A stretch of DNA of 64,000 nt, taken from contig NZ_VCRA01000011.1 of assembly GCF_005938385.1 (NCBI RefSeq), forward strand, positions 186,001-250,000, read 5' to 3'. The notes below the pieces were generated by a model. That model was given only the letters and a program-made list of their open reading frames with translations. It searched no databases and was not told where the DNA came from. Below, in pieces: positions 7,944 through 16,524 of the stretch. Source of the DNA: Paenibacillus mesophilus (GTDB lineage Bacteria > Bacillota > Bacilli > Paenibacillales > NBRC-103111). Position 1 is the stretch's first letter. Every line of letters begins with the position of its first letter. The translations under genes and the position numbers were made by a program.

Positions 7944-9242
7944 ATGAAGAAAACGGTTGCGTATTCGGTTGTATCCGCATTTCTCCTGCTCGCGGGCTGC
8001 TCTGGAGCGTCCACGGGAACGAAAAGCCCGGAGGGAGGGGCGGCCCAGACGACGAAGCCGGCGGAGAAGGCGCCGGAACCGGTAACGCTCAAAATGTACG
8101 ACACTCAGGTGTTTACGGATGACGATTTCAAACGTTTGATTACGGACCCGGTCAAGAAAAAATATCCGCACATTACGGTAGAGCGGCTGACGAAGCAAAA
8201 CAACGCGATGGACAACGTCATCGCCACGAAGCAGCAGCTCGACCTTGTTACGGTATGGCATGGAGGAATACCGGCGGAAAACATGCTCGATTATATGGAG
8301 GATATGACGCCGCTTATCCAGTCGAACAAGTTCGATTTGAACCGTTTCGATCCGAAAGCGCTGGATGCGGTCCGGAAAGTATCGAAGGGCGGCTTGTTCG
8401 CCATCCCGTACAACGTCAATTTCAACGCGCTTTATTACAACAAAGACATCTTCGACAAATTCGGCGTCGCTTATCCGAAGGACGGCATGACGTGGGACGA
8501 AACGATCGACCTCGCGAAGAAGCTGACGCGCAACGAAGGCGGTGTACAGTACAAAGGTCTCGATCCGGACGGCCATGTCCGCATGATGTTCCCGCTGTCG
8601 CTCAATCTCGTCGATCCGAAGTCGGAAACGGCGAACTTCAATGCAAACGACTTGTTGAGGCGCGTATTCGAGATGGGCAAGACGATCAACGATATTCCCG
8701 GCAACGCGCAGCAGGGCGCCTTCCTGACCGTATTTCCGAAAGACCGGACGATCGCCATGCTTGCGACCAGCAATTTTACTTCCTTCTTCCGCGACGCTCC
8801 GGGCTTGAACTGGGATATGGCGCAGTACCCGAGCTACAAAGACCGGCCGAACACATACGGGATGTACGATTTGCACGTCATAGCCGTACCGAAGACGAGC
8901 AAGTACAAGGAAGAGGCGTTCAAGGTCATCGAGGTGCTCATGTCCGACGAGGTGCAGATGGAGTCCGTACGGGTTACCGGCCGCGTATCGCCGCTTAAGG
9001 ACCAGAAGTTCAAGGACAATTTCGGCGCGGACCAGGCGGGACTGAAAGGGAAGAACACCCAGGCCATCTTCAAAAGCAAGCCGGCGGACGCTCCCGAGTT
9101 TTCCAGATTTTACAGAGACGCCAATGCAATCGTGTTGAACGAATACAAAGAGTTTCTTGCAGGCAAAAAAGACGTCAATTCGGCGCTTAGGGACGCCGAA
9201 GAGAAAGTGAACCAGGCGATTAAGGCGAAGCAGGGCAAATAG
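7944..9242 (+). CDS. ABC transporter extracellular solute-binding lipoprotein (sugar type)
   Basis: This is a 432-residue lipoprotein that would capture a carbohydrate outside the cell for a CUT1 ABC importer. It begins MKKTVAYSVV and has the lipobox LLAGC near residue 20, followed by a low-complexity linker. Family 1 binding-protein features include AIPYNVNFNALYYNKDIFDK and YPKDGMTWDETIDLAKKLT. The start at 7944 is chosen over ATGs at 7920 and 7935 because AGGAA lies eight bases upstream and the signal peptide begins cleanly. No permease or ATPase gene is adjacent. It is paralogous to the lipoproteins at 30247 and 55279, which share the YPK.G..WD segment and a terminal (I/V)N(S/T)ALR.AE stretch. 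A GntR-SBP regulator is encoded divergently. Confidence 0.92.
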   Translation: MKKTVAYSVVSAFLLLAGCSGASTGTKSPEGGAAQTTKPAEKAPEPVTLKMYDTQVFTDDDFKRLITDPVKKKYPHITVERLTKQNNAMDNVIATKQQLDLVTVWHGGIPAENMLDYMEDMTPLIQSNKFDLNRFDPKALDAVRKVSKGGLFAIPYNVNFNALYYNKDIFDKFGVAYPKDGMTWDETIDLAKKLTRNEGGVQYKGLDPDGHVRMMFPLSLNLVDPKSETANFNANDLLRRVFEMGKTINDIPGNAQQGAFLTVFPKDRTIAMLATSNFTSFFRDAPGLNWDMAQYPSYKDRPNTYGMYDLHVIAVPKTSKYKEEAFKVIEVLMSDEVQMESVRVTGRVSPLKDQKFKDNFGADQAGLKGKNTQAIFKSKPADAPEFSRFYRDANAIVLNEYKEFLAGKKDVNSALRDAEEKVNQAIKAKQGK

Positions 9243-9277
9243 ACGGATCCAATATATAGCAAACCGGAGGAGTTCGG

Positions 9278-10264
9278 ATGAAAATCGTATTGTTGCAAAG
9301 CAAAGAACAAAGGGAACGGATTTTCCGGGAAAGCCATCTGGACGAGCTGCGGAAGTTCGGCGAAGTCGTCCTCAACCAGGCGAGCGGAATGCAACGCGAA
9401 GAACATATCGCTGACTTGATCGAAGGAGCCGACGTAGCCATTACGTCGTGGGGCAATACGTCATTGACGGCACGGGTACTGGACCGGGCGCCGCGGCTTA
9501 AGCTGGTGCTCCATGCCGCCGGTTCGGTGAAGCCGGTCGTCACTCCCGGGCTATGGGAGCGCGGCATTCGCGTATCGAACGCGACGGAAGCGCTTGGCAG
9601 AGGGGTGGCGGAAACGGCGCTCGGTTATACGATCGTTTCGCTCAAAGACATGTGGAGGCTGAGCGCCGGGATGCGGTCGGGAGGCTGGGGCCCCGTCAAC
9701 CGCGTACGCGAAGTGTACGGCGTCACGGTGGGCGTAGTCGGCGCAGGGCGCGCGGGCTCGCATTACATCAAGCTGCTGCGCAATTTCGACGTTCGCATTA
9801 TGCTGTACGATCCGTTCGTAAGCGAGGCTAGAGCGAAGGAGCTCGGCGCGAGCAAAGTCTCGTTCGAGCAGCTCCTGGCGGAAAGCGACGTCATCTCGAT
9901 CCATGTGCCGTCGCTGCCCGAGACGCGCCATATGTTCAATGCCGAGAAGCTGGCGCTCATGAAAGACAACTGCGTTCTGATCAATACGGCGAGAGGCTCA
10001 CTGATCGACGAGGACGCTTTGGTCGCGGAGCTTGCGAAGGGCCGTTTGTTCGCTTGCCTCGACGTGACCGATCCGGAGCCTCCGGCTCCCGGTCACCCGT
10101 TCCGTCAGCTGCCGAACGTCGTGCTTACGCCCCACATCGCGGGTGCGGTCAATAACGGGCTGGCTCGCATCGCCCAATCGGTGATCCGCGATTTGGACGC
10201 GTTCGTGCATGGCTCACCGTTAAGCGGCGAAGTGCTGGCGGAACAATTGAATCTGCTCGCTTGA
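9278..10264 (+). CDS. D-isomer specific 2-hydroxyacid dehydrogenase family protein
   Basis: This is a 328-residue cytoplasmic NAD(P)-dependent dehydrogenase of the D-2-hydroxyacid family. The Rossmann motif VGVVGAGRAGSHY is near residue 150. The catalytic Arg, Glu and His are in NTARGSLIDEDAL, DVTDPEPPAPGHP and LTPHIAGA. The N-terminal half has the flavodoxin-like substrate domain (LVLHAAGSVKPV). It follows the binding lipoprotein by 35 bases with GGAGG before its ATG, so the two are probably cotranscribed. A role in oxidising or reducing a sugar-acid intermediate is inferred; substrate specificity cannot be assigned. Confidence 0.9.
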   Translation: MKIVLLQSKEQRERIFRESHLDELRKFGEVVLNQASGMQREEHIADLIEGADVAITSWGNTSLTARVLDRAPRLKLVLHAAGSVKPVVTPGLWERGIRVSNATEALGRGVAETALGYTIVSLKDMWRLSAGMRSGGWGPVNRVREVYGVTVGVVGAGRAGSHYIKLLRNFDVRIMLYDPFVSEARAKELGASKVSFEQLLAESDVISIHVPSLPETRHMFNAEKLALMKDNCVLINTARGSLIDEDALVAELAKGRLFACLDVTDPEPPAPGHPFRQLPNVVLTPHIAGAVNNGLARIAQSVIRDLDAFVHGSPLSGEVLAEQLNLLA

Positions 10265-10489
10265 GGCAAGGAAAGCCGCGAAATAGTCAAGAGTGCGATC
10301 CGTTGGCACGGCTTGGCCGTGCCTGACGGTCCGCACGGAGCTTGCGCTCCGATCGAAGGAAAGGAGGGGGTGCCGGGATATCAGCGTTTTTCGGGGACCG
10401 TTAAGTTTTGCTGTTTCAGTCGAACGGCAGTGCCCGAACGGCAGTCCGAATGTTCCGTTCGTTACTATTATGGAAGGCGGGGATGGAGA

Positions 10490-12370
10490 ATGATGGACAA
10501 GGAGTCGAACGGCCAAGCAAACGAGGAGAACGTACAGGCGCGTCCGGTGAGCCGGCGCAAGGCACTCGTCGCGCTGGGCGCGGGGACGCTGGCGGCGGCC
10601 GGAGCCGCGATGCTGCTGCCGAAAGGCGTCGCCCTGGGGAAATCGGTGACGGGAGCGGTGTACGGCCACGGCAACGACTGCTGTGGAGCGATTGCGATGA
10701 CGATAACCGAGCTGCGGTCCGATTCCGTGACGGCACTCGCGGGCTCGATCTATTATGTAACGGATGCAGGCCGCGAGGGCGAATTTTATTTCGACCCGGC
10801 CGATTCCGCGACAGCCGACGATAACGGAACCGTGTTCGTATCCGTTTCGGGCAAACGGTTCAAACGGTCGACGGGACGGTTTCCGGCGAATGTGTACAAT
10901 GTTAAATGGTTCGGAGCGAAGGGTGACAATGCCGCGGATGACAGCGCCGCGTTCCAGGCGGCGATCGATAAGGCGTCGCAAAATTATGCGGTCGACAAAA
11001 CGGGAGGCACCGTCTACGTTCCTCCAGGCAAGTATCGGGTTACGGGATTGACGGTGCGCAAGCCATACATTACGATCAAAGGTGACGGCTACGGAGCTTC
11101 CATTCTGATGAATTACGCTACGTACGCTCCGATGCTGGATATTCAGCAAGGCACGACGACGACGGTCTCGCTGCACAACTTCGAGCTGCGCGACCTGATG
11201 ATCAAGAACAACGTCAACCGGCTTGCGGGCGACAATCCGCTCGTCTATGCGAAGCAGCTCGTATCGTCGAGGTTCACGAACGTCGTGTTCAAAAATTCGA
11301 ATGCATTCGAAGGCGGCAGCGGTTACAACGGCTCGGGCTTGAAAATCGAGAATGGCTTCGAGCTGACGTTCACGAACTGCGCTTTCACCCATTTCCTGAA
11401 AGGCTATGGCGTAGATTTGCCGTGCCAGAGCCTGAACGTCGGCAATTACCATTTCCTCGACTGCTTGTGGATGTACTGTGCCCACGGGCTGCTGATCGGC
11501 CGGGGAAGCAGCTCCATGGCCAATTCGACGCTTATCTCCAACGCGAAATTCGTCGCCTGGCAAGGAGGAAATTACGTCAAGGACGGCAAAGTAAAATATG
11601 CCCAGACGATAGTGGCCTCGACGCCTGCGGCCAATCAGGTGACGCTGACGGACCCGACCCGCTTCGAGAGCGGACAGGTGGCGCTCGTCGGCAGCGAGAA
11701 CCGGCTTACCCCCGCCTTGATAACCGCCGTGAGCGGCAGCACGATTACGCTTGACCGAAATGTTGCACCGGTGGTCGGCGATACGGTGCTCCAAGGGACG
11801 GTAGCGGTCCTGAGCGGATGGTGCGCGCAGGAAGTCAAAATGAACGGAGGCCATTTCGAAGGCTGCGACGTCGGCTTGTTGGCAAGCAACCATCTCGGCT
11901 TGATTACGATCGATAACATCCATGCCGGGAACAGCTCGAACATCGTCGTTATCGACGACGAGGTCAAATTTTTGTCGCTCGAGAACAGCCGCGTCTTTGC
12001 GACCGATACGAACAACCAGTGGCCGAACTGGTTTACCGCGGTCCGGATTACGAAGCTTGACAGCAATAATAACATCATTCTGCTCGATAACAACATCATT
12101 GAAGGCGGCGGCGCATACGTTTCGTACGCGGGCCGGGAAGTATGGAACCAAAGCGCTTACGAGCCGAAGGTTCGCATCCAGAACAGGCTGAACGGGGCCG
12201 TCTATACGGGGGCGTTCCATCAAACGTTCAGCGGCAACGTGACGATCGGCGGGACATGGAACGGACCGCACCTCATTATGGGGACTTATCATCTGTGGAT
12301 CGATGCGACCGGCAAGCTGCGCATGAAGAACGGGGCGCCGACGAGCGACTCGGACGGCAGCCTCGTCTGA
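10490..12370 (+). CDS. Tat-exported right-handed beta-helix protein (pectate lyase superfamily-like), paralogue 1
   Basis: This 626-residue protein has a twin-arginine leader (PVSRRKALVALGAGTLAAAG, residues about 18-45) and then the segment KSVTGAVYGHGNDCC, which is shared with three other proteins in this window. Residues about 65-110 form a small module ending VSGKRFKRS, nearly the same as in the protein at 59022. Next comes a pectate-lyase-superfamily opening (VKWFGAKGDNAADDSAAFQA) and a long parallel beta-helix. The C-terminus resembles phage tail/spike ends (HLWIDATGKLRMKNG). It is likely a secreted polysaccharide lyase, hydrolase or binding protein; catalytic residues cannot be assigned. 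The start is ATG 10490 or the next codon, after GGCGGGG. It is followed 62 bases later by an SGNH hydrolase gene. Confidence 0.82.
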   Translation: MMDKESNGQANEENVQARPVSRRKALVALGAGTLAAAGAAMLLPKGVALGKSVTGAVYGHGNDCCGAIAMTITELRSDSVTALAGSIYYVTDAGREGEFYFDPADSATADDNGTVFVSVSGKRFKRSTGRFPANVYNVKWFGAKGDNAADDSAAFQAAIDKASQNYAVDKTGGTVYVPPGKYRVTGLTVRKPYITIKGDGYGASILMNYATYAPMLDIQQGTTTTVSLHNFELRDLMIKNNVNRLAGDNPLVYAKQLVSSRFTNVVFKNSNAFEGGSGYNGSGLKIENGFELTFTNCAFTHFLKGYGVDLPCQSLNVGNYHFLDCLWMYCAHGLLIGRGSSSMANSTLISNAKFVAWQGGNYVKDGKVKYAQTIVASTPAANQVTLTDPTRFESGQVALVGSENRLTPALITAVSGSTITLDRNVAPVVGDTVLQGTVAVLSGWCAQEVKMNGGHFEGCDVGLLASNHLGLITIDNIHAGNSSNIVVIDDEVKFLSLENSRVFATDTNNQWPNWFTAVRITKLDSNNNIILLDNNIIEGGGAYVSYAGREVWNQSAYEPKVRIQNRLNGAVYTGAFHQTFSGNVTIGGTWNGPHLIMGTYHLWIDATGKLRMKNGAPTSDSDGSLV

Positions 12371-12432
12371 CGGCGGCCAGGGGACTTTAGACGCCCGGCC
12401 GCCGATCATATCGGGATAAAGGATTGGGTGTC

Positions 12433-14592
12433 ATGAGTGAGCGACAAAACCGGACGCTTCCGAGAGCGATGCGGATCGCCTTTGCGGGAGACAGCATCAC
12501 ATGGGTCGACGGTATGCTTGACGATGGCTTCGTCGGAGAAGCGGATGCTTACATACGCGAGACGTTCGCCGAGACGATTATGCACGACCGGCTGACGATC
12601 GCCGGGAATGCGGAGACGATCCGCAGCCGGAAGTTTTACGGAGAGAGCGCGGTCCTGCTGACCGGGGCGGGGAGCGGAGCATCGTTCCGGTTAACCGGCG
12701 ACGAGTTGAGCGTCGTACAGGCGTCGGAACGGGGGAACGACTCGGCGGCGCTGATCGACTTGTATGTGGATGGCGAGCTGTACGACACGTTTACGAACTA
12801 CAACGATGCTTCGTCCGGCGAGGAAGTCGTCCGTTTCGAAGCGGACGGAGAGACGGTCGCGTTCGATCTCGGCCGTCCGTTCACCTACGCGCACCGGGTC
12901 ACCGTGAACGGTCGCGAAGTTTCGGGCGAGCTGAACAGCCGCGGCTACGGCGCGGCATTTCCGGCGAGTCTCGATTACAGAGTCATTCGTCAATATTCGC
13001 CCGGGCGGAGCGGGGAGCCAGAGGTTCGCCATGCGCTCCGTTTCCGCGAGCCGCCTGGCAAGGGTACGGTTATAGAGGCGGCTTTCCGGTTCGGAGAAAC
13101 GGTTGCCTATGCGAAGACGACCGTAGGCGAAACGATGGAGCGGCTCGGATCGCCGCTCGAGAGCCGCTATGGCGAGGGCGGGGTGGCGTTCGATCCGGCG
13201 CGGCCGGTCGCGGTGAGCAGCGGGCTCGATTTTCGCGCGACTGATGAACGGGCTGTCCGGACATGGCGTTTCCCGCATGCCGCAGAGCGTACGTTCGAGC
13301 TGAAAATTCGCGGCTTCGATCCGCGCGGCGGCGAGGAGGGCGAGCCGTATTTCCTGCTTAACTTCGTGACGAACCGGTTTCATCCGATCATGAACGCGGG
13401 TATAGGCGGCTGGACGGCCAATTTGTTCAACAACGATCAAGGGCTGCGCAGTACGGGGCGGCTGTCGGCTTGGCGGCCGGACATCGTCTTCATCGGACTG
13501 GGCACGAACGACGATTGGGAGTCGGGCAACGGATTCGCGGCCAGTCGGCGGGTGGAAGGACTGAAGGAAGCGGACGTTCGCCGGCTGCCGGTTCTTTTCG
13601 TACGCAACTGCCGCTGCGAGGGGCCTGACCGATACAGCGTCGATACGGCGGAGCTGCTCATCGCGGATGTGGCCGAGCGAAGCGTAAGCATCGACGGCTC
13701 CGGCGCCGACTTCGACGATGTGAAGAGCGGAGACATAGTAGTAATCGGCGATTACTACGGGGATAACCGAAATGTGCAGAGCCGGCTCATCGTAAGCTGG
13801 GACCCGGTCTCTCGCACCGCTTTGTTCGACGAGCCGCTTGTGCCTACGGATGTTACTCCGCGGGTTAGTGGTTATGCGGGGCAGGCGGTGCGGATCAAGC
13901 GGGTCGACGGTTATGTCGCGGCATTGGAGCGGATGATCAGGAGCATCCGGAGCGATTGTCCGCAGACGCGCATCGCGTTATTCGAAACCGGGCTGAGCAA
14001 CTTCAATACCCGGCTGCTGACGGGGTATCCGGAAACGATCAGGCTCATAGCCGAACGGAACGGCTGCGAGCGGGTGGATATCTACCGTCCGCTGCTGGAA
14101 TGGCAGTACGAACAGCAGCGGGACAAACGGGCCTATATCGGGCCCGAAGAGGCTGTAACGTCGACCGGGGAGGCCGACTATCCGCTGCTCTCCTCTACAG
14201 GCAAAGATGTGGTGGAAGAAGCGGGCTATCAACTGCGCAATTGGTCCGTCAAGGTGAACGGGCGGGAACGGTACGGCGACGGCTGCCGCATCGAGGGCGG
14301 GTTCGCCATCGCATTCCGGAACGACCTCGAGCCCGGGCAGCTGACGATCGAGGACTGGAACGGAAGAAGCCGCAATCCGAAGATGATATACCGGTTCATT
14401 CCTTTGCGCCTTGTTTTTACGCGGGACGTACCGGAACGGGGCGCTCGAATCGAGGCGAGCGTTTCAACGGCCAAGTGGAGCTTGGACGACGCCCACCTCA
14501 ACTTGTCGGGCGGCAAAGAAGTGTACGGACGGCAGGTGAAGGCCCTTCTCGAACGGATGGTGCCGGAAGCGGCTCGGAGCCGGGGTGATTGA
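12433..14592 (+). CDS. Large multidomain SGNH/GDSL hydrolase
   Basis: This 719-residue protein has the SGNH catalytic blocks spread widely. Block I GDSIT is at residues 19-23 with Ser21. Block II GIGGWTAN is near 323, block III GTND near 357, and block V DDAHLN at 685-690 with the Asp-His pair D685/H688. About 300 residues lie between blocks I and II and about 325 between III and V, both far more than in ordinary SGNH enzymes, so inserted beta-rich domains are likely. Family members are esterases, often carbohydrate deacetylases. No signal peptide is visible. The ATG at 12433 has AAAGGA nine bases upstream; the TTG at 12424 is less suitable. It follows the beta-helix gene, and a CGGCGGCC/GGCCGCCG stem lies between them (12371-12404). 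Confidence 0.82.
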   Translation: MSERQNRTLPRAMRIAFAGDSITWVDGMLDDGFVGEADAYIRETFAETIMHDRLTIAGNAETIRSRKFYGESAVLLTGAGSGASFRLTGDELSVVQASERGNDSAALIDLYVDGELYDTFTNYNDASSGEEVVRFEADGETVAFDLGRPFTYAHRVTVNGREVSGELNSRGYGAAFPASLDYRVIRQYSPGRSGEPEVRHALRFREPPGKGTVIEAAFRFGETVAYAKTTVGETMERLGSPLESRYGEGGVAFDPARPVAVSSGLDFRATDERAVRTWRFPHAAERTFELKIRGFDPRGGEEGEPYFLLNFVTNRFHPIMNAGIGGWTANLFNNDQGLRSTGRLSAWRPDIVFIGLGTNDDWESGNGFAASRRVEGLKEADVRRLPVLFVRNCRCEGPDRYSVDTAELLIADVAERSVSIDGSGADFDDVKSGDIVVIGDYYGDNRNVQSRLIVSWDPVSRTALFDEPLVPTDVTPRVSGYAGQAVRIKRVDGYVAALERMIRSIRSDCPQTRIALFETGLSNFNTRLLTGYPETIRLIAERNGCERVDIYRPLLEWQYEQQRDKRAYIGPEEAVTSTGEADYPLLSSTGKDVVEEAGYQLRNWSVKVNGRERYGDGCRIEGGFAIAFRNDLEPGQLTIEDWNGRSRNPKMIYRFIPLRLVFTRDVPERGARIEASVSTAKWSLDDAHLNLSGGKEVYGRQVKALLERMVPEAARSRGD

Positions 14593-14654
14593 TTTGATTT
14601 CAAACCACTCTTGTGCTGCGTGCGAATAAGAGTGGAACCGCCGCACAGCAAATA

Positions 14655-14688
14655 AACGATTTCCCGGCTGCCCGGGAAATCGTTTTTT
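14655..14688 (+). terminator. Strong rho-independent terminator
   Basis: AACGATTTCCCGG (14655-14667) pairs with CCGGGAAATCGTT (14672-14684), and the T tract runs to 14688. It closes the locus that ends with the SGNH hydrolase gene. Confidence 0.9.
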
Positions 14689-14790
14689 GGACGTATCAAG
14701 ATGTTTAAGTTGGCTAAAGCATTAAAGAGAACAGCGACATTCTGAACCAAGAAAAACTTCCGGTATTCGGGGTCTCCCTAATAAATCCGG

Positions 14791-15141
14791 CTAAGCCAGC
14801 AGCTCCTTCTCCGCCCGGGTCAATTTGCGAACGACAATGGCATAGGAATGGTCGATCATGTCGCGAAGTTCATCGTCGGGCACCGTTCCGTCGATCACGA
14901 CCGTGTTCCAATGCTGCTTGTTCAAGTGATAGCCGGGCTTGACCGCGCTGTACTGCTGGCGAAGCAAGTAAGCCGTCTCCGGATCGCATTTTAGCGCAAT
15001 ATTGTCGAATCCTTCATGGTCGGAGAGAAGGGCGAACATTTTGGAGCCGACCTTAATGACGAGCGGATCCGGTCCGAACGGGTAGTCCTCCCGCGCGCCT
15101 TTCTTGGTCAAGCAATATGCCGCGAGCTCCTGTTTGTTCAT
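14791..15141 (-). CDS. MmcQ/YjbR family protein
   Basis: This 116-residue protein fits the length of the MmcQ/YjbR family, a small CyaY-like fold once proposed to bind DNA. Recognisable parts are REDYPFGPDPLVIKVGSKMF, LKCDPE and GYHLNKQHWNTVVIDG. Its biochemical role is not established for the family. The ATG at 15141 has AAGGAGGG about eleven bases upstream. It lies 34 bases downstream of the D-amino-acid transaminase gene on the same strand and is probably cotranscribed with it. Confidence 0.9.
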   Translation of the reverse strand: MNKQELAAYCLTKKGAREDYPFGPDPLVIKVGSKMFALLSDHEGFDNIALKCDPETAYLLRQQYSAVKPGYHLNKQHWNTVVIDGTVPDDELRDMIDHSYAIVVRKLTRAEKELLA

Positions 15142-15175
15142 GGGCGGCCAGCCCTCCTTATCCGGAAAATGTTTC

Positions 15176-16015
15176 TCAGTTATGCGGGATAGTCGCCTCG
15201 AAGTCGTGCTGCAGCCGATGAGTAAACGGTCCCGGTTCTCCGCCGCCTACCGGCAATCCGTCGATTTGCACGATCGGCGTTATTTCCATAATCGTGCTAG
15301 TTAAGAACGCTTCGTCGGCTTTCCGGAGCTCCTCCAGCGTAAAGGGCCTCTCCCGCACTTCGACGCCCCGCTCGCGCGCAAGCCGCAGCACGACCGCTCT
15401 TGTAATGCCGTGCAAGATGAGATGGTCGGCCGGATGAGTATGCAGGGCGCCGTCTTTGACTATTATCAAATTGGAGGCGCTACATTCGGTTACGACTCCG
15501 TCCCGGTGCAGAATGACGTCGTCCGCTCCAAGCTCGGCCGCTTCTTGTTTGGCCAGTACGCTCCCGAGCAAATTCAGCGTCTTCAGATCGCAGCGCAGCC
15601 AGCGTATATCGGGCCGGGTAATGGCGGTGATCCCCTTCTCCATCGTAGGAGTCGGGCGCGGCGTATCGTTGCAATAAGCCATCATGACGGGTTTTGCTCC
15701 GGCCGGAAAAGCGTGCGAGCGCGGAGCGACACCGCGCGTAACTTGCATATAGATAGTGGCGTTCCGCGCTTTCTCGCGTTCGATTAACGAAACGAGAATG
15801 GCATCGGTTTCTTTCCGCGTGTAAGGAAGCTTCAAACCGATTTCCCTGGCGCTTCGTTCGAGCCGCTCGTAATGCGCATCGGCTTCATACATGCGTCCGC
15901 CGTATACGCGGAATACTTCATAGATGCCGTCTCCGAAATAGTAGCCCCGGTCCATATAAGAAACGGAGGCGGACGATTCGGGAACTAACCGGTCGTCGAT
16001 CCAGATCACGGGCAA
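15176..16015 (-). CDS. dat: D-amino-acid transaminase (class IV PLP aminotransferase)
   Basis: This 279-residue enzyme interconverts D-alanine, D-glutamate and their keto acids in the cytoplasm, supplying D-glutamate for peptidoglycan. It matches Bacillus D-amino-acid transaminases across its length: MDRGYYFGDGIYEVFRVY, QVTRGVAPRSHAFP, and the PLP-lysine segment WLRCDLKTLNLLGSVLAKQE. VTECSASNL and TSTIMEITPI follow in the cofactor and substrate pocket. The annotated start is TTG 16015, but its GAGG site is only three bases away. A GTG at 16009 has nine-base spacing and may be the true start. The distinction from branched-chain transaminase rests on the RWLRCD..SLNLL-type motif, which is typical of the D-enzyme. 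Confidence 0.9.
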   Translation of the reverse strand: MPVIWIDDRLVPESSASVSYMDRGYYFGDGIYEVFRVYGGRMYEADAHYERLERSAREIGLKLPYTRKETDAILVSLIEREKARNATIYMQVTRGVAPRSHAFPAGAKPVMMAYCNDTPRPTPTMEKGITAITRPDIRWLRCDLKTLNLLGSVLAKQEAAELGADDVILHRDGVVTECSASNLIIVKDGALHTHPADHLILHGITRAVVLRLARERGVEVRERPFTLEELRKADEAFLTSTIMEITPIVQIDGLPVGGGEPGPFTHRLQHDFEATIPHN

Positions 16016-16142
16016 TCACCTCGTCTCGCGGAATAACATTGCGAACAAACTGGTATGCTACGAAATATAGTATCAATGTAAAGAGGGGAAGTCAAAAATA
16101 ATCCGACAAAAACAAGCTGCAGGCCGTTTTTTTTGATGCATA

Positions 16143-16156
16143 TGAAAACGTTTTCC
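16143..16156. promoter_or_regulatory. Candidate cre (CcpA) site
   Basis: TGAAAACGTTTTCC matches the cre consensus except for the last base. It lies 128 bases upstream of dat and about 200 bases before the NrdR boxes. Which gene it would control is unclear. Confidence 0.4.
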
Positions 16157-16339
16157 GCATCCGCCTAACGGACTGTTTTTGCGGGGGGCATTATTGCCGA
16201 AATACAAGAAATAATCGGAATATGTCGACAACTTGAAGGGGCTGTCTTGTCTGAAAAAAGGAGATCGATAGAGAAAAACGTCGATTTCGCGAAGCTAGTC
16301 CAACTTTTCCCGCCCAATTCCGATTCCGTCGCAATAGAT

Positions 16340-16387
16340 ACACAACATATAGTGTTGTATAATGAAAATCTCACCAATATATTGTGG
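16340..16387. promoter_or_regulatory. Tandem NrdR boxes with an embedded -10 element
   Basis: ACACAACATATAGTGT (16340-16355) and CACCAATATATTGTGG (16372-16387) fit the NrdR-box palindrome acaCwAtATaTwGtgt. Their starts are 32 bases apart, three helical turns, which is the spacing expected for cooperative NrdR binding. A TATAAT at 16358-16363 sits between them as the likely -10 element. The downstream gene is a ribonucleotide reductase, as expected for NrdR control. Confidence 0.85.
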
Positions 16388-16524
16388 CAAATGCACACAA
16401 GTTGCGAGCGGCTTTACATAGCATACACAAGTACAAAGTGGGACCGCAAGACGTACGGCTCCGGCTTGTACTAGACGTTAATCGCACTTATGCGCCTGAA
16501 TTTATTATTCCGGGAGGGCTACCA

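Noticed and set aside
10220..12409. 729-codon minus-strand frame opposite the beta-helix gene
   Set aside because: It is a mirror frame of codon-biased sequence, arginine-rich with no motif; the plus-strand gene has leader, domains and operon context.
16247..16474. 75-codon frame before nrdJ
   Set aside because: It spans the NrdR boxes and promoter and has no family-like sequence.
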